From Peribacillus butanolivorans (lineage in GTDB: Bacteria > Bacillota > Bacilli > Bacillales > DSM-1321), in the NCBI RefSeq assembly GCF_001273755.1, contig NZ_LGYA01000001.1:4084494-4148493 (forward strand): a stretch of DNA of 64,000 nucleotides. Direction: 5' to 3'. Each line of letters begins with the position of its first letter. The stretch's first letter is position 1. The notes under the pieces are model-generated. The model saw only the letters and a program-made list of their open reading frames with translations. It was not told the origin of the DNA and ran no database searches. Below are positions 61,474 through 64,000 of the stretch, piece after piece. The translations under genes and the position numbers were made by a program.

Positions 61474-62931
61474 TCATTTTGATTCCTTCGATCCTGCGGC
61501 AAAAACTTTTTCTATACCGTACTTGTTTAACTTATATTGTAATCCTTGTCTTTTAATATTGAGGGCCTCAGCTGTTTTGCTGATATTCCCATTATATTTC
61601 TCAAACATATTTATTATCATTTCCCTTTCCATTTCTTCAAGTACGACAGGTAAATCAATCTTATCTTTTAATGGAGGATGATGGCTCTGCGCATTTGATG
61701 CGGAATATTTTCCTGAAGGGAATAAATAAGCAGGAAGATGATGTTCATCAATCATAACTTCCCCTGCATCCATGACATTAAATGCTAACTCGATGGCATG
61801 TCCCAGTTCACGAATGTTTCCAGGCCACGAATATTGAAGCAGCCGTTGCATCGCCTTTTGACTGATCCCGCGTACATCCGAAAAGAATGATCTATTGAAT
61901 TTTTGAATAAAGTTATTTGCTATTTCCGGAATATCCGTTTTGCGTTCCAGAAGAGAGGGCATTTGAATGGTTACGACATTCAAACGAAAAAATAAATCCG
62001 AGCGAATAATTCCTCGCTCTAACGCCTCATCTGGAGAAATGTTCATCGCAGCAATGATTTTCACATTAATTTTTTGCTCCTTCGATCCTCCAACACGGCG
62101 TACCTCGCCTTCTTGTAATACTCGCAGCAATTTTGCCTGCAGACCAAGGTCAAGGCTATTCAATTCATCAAGAAACAGGGTACCGCCATTTGCCTGTTCA
62201 AAAATCCCGAGTCGGTCCATCGCTCCGGTAAAAGCCCCTTTCGTTGTGCCGAACAGTAGCCCCTCCATTAATTCCTTTGGAACAGCCGCACAATTTTGCG
62301 CAATGAATGGTTGATTTCGCTGAGCACTTACATTATGTATACTTTGAGCAATAAGTTCTTTTCCTGTCCCTGTAGGTCCATAAATCATGACTGGAGAATG
62401 TGTACGAGCCGCTTTTTTTGCTAATGAAATAGCTTCTTGAAAAGCAGGACTACTCCCAATTAAATCACTAAAATGATAGGTGGCTGTCCCTTCAAAAAAC
62501 TTATTTTTCTTATGGGTCTCGGCCAGCTGGGAACGCAAATCAACAATTTGATCGTACATGCTCATGACCTTAGTAATATCCTTTGCGATTTCTACTGCCC
62601 CAATAATTTCACCGTCCTCGTATAGAGGATACGTGCTATTAATAGAAGTTATTTTTTTCTCTTTTAAATTAACATATGTTTGAATGGACTCAATCGTTTC
62701 GATGCCTTTTTCCAATGCTACATGCAGCGTACTGGATTCATCAGTCAATGATGGATACAGTTGAAAGATATTTTCTCCTAACACCTGTTCACGATCCAGC
62801 CCGTCGATATGAGCCATCATTTTATTATAGAATACGGTATCTCCATCCTTATTAACGATATGGACACCAACATTAATCACATTCAATATCCATTCAAATT
62901 GAGTGGAAAACTGATTTACTGAAGATTTCAT
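61474..62931 (-). CDS. kamR: Sigma-54-dependent transcription activator of the kam locus (KamR-like)
   Basis: This 485-residue protein has an N-terminal PAS domain (~10-125, INVGVHIVNKDGDTVFYNKMMAHIDG) as sensor and a central AAA+ domain. The latter has Walker A GPTGTGKELIAQ (~193-204), the sigma-54 contact loop GAFTGA (~258-263), Walker B GGTLFLDELNSL and an R-finger region. The C-terminal Fis-type HTH is NISKTAEALNIKRQGLQYKLNKYGI (~445-470). It is the RocR-like class. It lies directly upstream of the kam promoter in the same direction. The kam locus in B. thuringiensis has a comparable sigma-54 activator. Confidence 0.9.
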   Translation of the reverse strand: MKSSVNQFSTQFEWILNVINVGVHIVNKDGDTVFYNKMMAHIDGLDREQVLGENIFQLYPSLTDESSTLHVALEKGIETIESIQTYVNLKEKKITSINSTYPLYEDGEIIGAVEIAKDITKVMSMYDQIVDLRSQLAETHKKNKFFEGTATYHFSDLIGSSPAFQEAISLAKKAARTHSPVMIYGPTGTGKELIAQSIHNVSAQRNQPFIAQNCAAVPKELMEGLLFGTTKGAFTGAMDRLGIFEQANGGTLFLDELNSLDLGLQAKLLRVLQEGEVRRVGGSKEQKINVKIIAAMNISPDEALERGIIRSDLFFRLNVVTIQMPSLLERKTDIPEIANNFIQKFNRSFFSDVRGISQKAMQRLLQYSWPGNIRELGHAIELAFNVMDAGEVMIDEHHLPAYLFPSGKYSASNAQSHHPPLKDKIDLPVVLEEMEREMIINMFEKYNGNISKTAEALNIKRQGLQYKLNKYGIEKVFAAGSKESK

Positions 62932-63164
62932 TTCATCATCTCCGCCCCTGTCATTGATAGAACCACCTGTAAATTATAGCATTTAATGGGAAACATTCAT
63001 CTACATAATCTGAAAACTCACAATTTAATAATGATCGATAATTTCCATGCCGACTATCGTTGATTCTAGGATTTTCAAGCCGGTTAATAGATAGAACAAT
63101 AAATACATATAAATAAAGGAATCTCACTCTCAGCAAAGAAAGTATTGATTAAGAGTATAATATA

Positions 63165-63713
63165 ATGTCAGGGGTGAGCGAGATTTCAGAACGAAACAAA
63201 GAAAACGGGTTACAGATTAAACCATGGGAAGATAGAAACCTTGATTTACTTTTTCACCTTAATGCTCCAGAAATGATGGAACATCTCGGAGGACCAGAGA
63301 GTAAAGAACAAATTTTGAAACGCCACAAACGTTATCTTGAGATTGGAAGTAAAGGGTGTATGTTTAGCATCACCCTGTATCCAGAGGAAGAGGCTGTTGG
63401 CTCCGTTGGCTACTGGCGAACCGTGTGGAATGATGAAACCGTGTACGAAATTGGGTGGAGTGTCCTCCCTTCATATCAGGGGAAAAGGATTGCGTCCCGT
63501 GCAGTGAAGGCTGTAATAGCAAAAGTCAAAGCCGAACGGAAATACAAGTATATTCACGCATTCCCGTCCATCAATAATCCTGCTTCAAATGCAATTTGTC
63601 GCAAGCTTGACTTCAATCTTATTTCCGAATGTGAATTCGAATACCCTCCAGGGAGCTTTATGCGATGCAATAATTGGCGTTTGGAACTTCAACATCAAGC
63701 AAGGACGGAATAA
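63165..63713 (+). CDS. GNAT acetyltransferase, RimJ/RimL type
   Basis: This protein of up to 182 residues has LQIKPWEDRNLDLLFHLNAPEMMEHLGG, the acetyl-CoA site IGWSVLPSYQGKRIASRAVKAVI (Q-G-K-R-I-A, ~98-115) and the C-terminal INNPASNAICRKLDF of the RimJ/L group. The start is uncertain. The ATG at 63165 has no ribosome site and overlaps a TATAAT-like box, while AGGGGTGAG lies just inside the frame. The last codons and the stop (AGGACGGAATAA) are already part of the following repeat array. Confidence 0.8.
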   Translation: MSGVSEISERNKENGLQIKPWEDRNLDLLFHLNAPEMMEHLGGPESKEQILKRHKRYLEIGSKGCMFSITLYPEEEAVGSVGYWRTVWNDETVYEIGWSVLPSYQGKRIASRAVKAVIAKVKAERKYKYIHAFPSINNPASNAICRKLDFNLISECEFEYPPGSFMRCNNWRLELQHQARTE

Positions 63714-64000
63714 TTAGTGTGTAGGACGAATTATTTCTCTGTAGGTCGAATTAAATAGTGTATAGGACGAATTATCTCTCTGTAGGTCGAATTATTTTGT
63801 GTGTAGGACGGATTATTCGATGTAGGACTAATTAATTTGTGTGTAGGACGGATTATCTCCCTGTAGGACGAATTATTTCGTTTGTAAGACGGAATATCTC
63901 TCTGTAGGACGAATTATTTCGTTTGTAGGACGAATTATCTCTCTGTAGGTCGAATTATTTTGTGTGTAGGACGGATTATTCGATGTAGGACTAATTAATT
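63703..64000. repeat. Tandem array of ~20-bp units (TGTAGGACGAATTATCTCTC family), cut by the window edge
   Basis: Alternating units of GTAGGACGAATTATCTCTC, TGTAGGTCGAATTATTTTGT and TGTAGGACGGATTATTCGA recur with a 20-21-bp step. Higher-order copies of ~160 bp can be seen near 63785-63835 and 63945-63995. The first unit overlaps the C-terminal codons of the GNAT gene. It shares the CGAATTATCTCTCTG core with the 45.8-kb array. Confidence 0.93.

Overview
The window looks like chromosomal DNA of a low-GC, spore-forming Bacillaceae. Gene content (TcyP, the lia cell-envelope stress operon, CcdA, an RNase J, a KamA/YokU/YodP/YodQRST-type lysine locus), AGGAGG-type ribosome binding sites, a T-box leader and many Rho-independent terminators support this. 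A Peribacillus/'Bacillus simplex'-like host is my best guess. That rests partly on the unusual tandem ~21-bp intergenic repeats and is inference, not proof.

Layout. 0-6.6 kb: a partial acetyltransferase, an ECF-like sigma factor with its DUF4179-type partner, a cystine symporter, a PAP2 phosphatase, and an amino-acid permease behind a T-box riboswitch. 6.6-11.2 kb: a 0.7-kb gene-poor stretch, an unknown secreted protein next to a small HTH protein with a palindrome, CcdA, an MFS carrier and small membrane proteins. 11.3-15 kb: liaI-like, liaH, liaF, liaS and liaR, followed upstream by a 23-unit tandem repeat. 15.7-21 kb: tryptophan-to-anthranilate catabolism (TetR regulator, kynU, permease, kynA, kynB). 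21-30.7 kb: transporters, a PP-loop ATPase, a metallo-hydrolase bracketed by ~175-bp inverted repeats, small membrane proteins, a MerR regulator beside a frameshifted GAP-family gene, and a PLD/cardiolipin-synthase-like enzyme. 30.9-31.3 kb: a probable type I toxin-antitoxin pair. 31.8-39.3 kb: a polysaccharide deacetylase, a group II intron seated behind a terminator, and the Pnkp-Hen1 RNA repair pair. 39.3-50.4 kb: a 24-unit repeat array, LysR/YhgE, MFS/TetR, a second array, a TSUP transporter, a decayed gene and an RNase J paralogue. 51-63 kb: a permease and a lysine/beta-lysine degradation operon (kamA-yokU-ablB-ferredoxin-aminotransferase-CoA transferase A/B-thiolase-deacetylase) with a sigma-54 promoter and its activator. 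63.2-64 kb: a GNAT enzyme running into a third array.

How the genes work together. The lysine operon encodes a plausible full route: L-lysine to beta-lysine, acetylation, transamination, CoA activation, thiolysis and deacetylation. A ferredoxin in the operon is a candidate electron donor for the radical-SAM mutase. Hen1 and Pnkp together would repair cleaved RNA and 2'-O-methylate the junction. The kyn cluster imports tryptophan and converts it to anthranilate and alanine.

The feature least explained by known families is the set of intergenic tandem arrays. Four arrays and one mini-array, of at least three sequence families, all have a ~20-21-bp period. Most sit at gene 3' ends or between convergent genes. 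Their function is not evident from the sequence.
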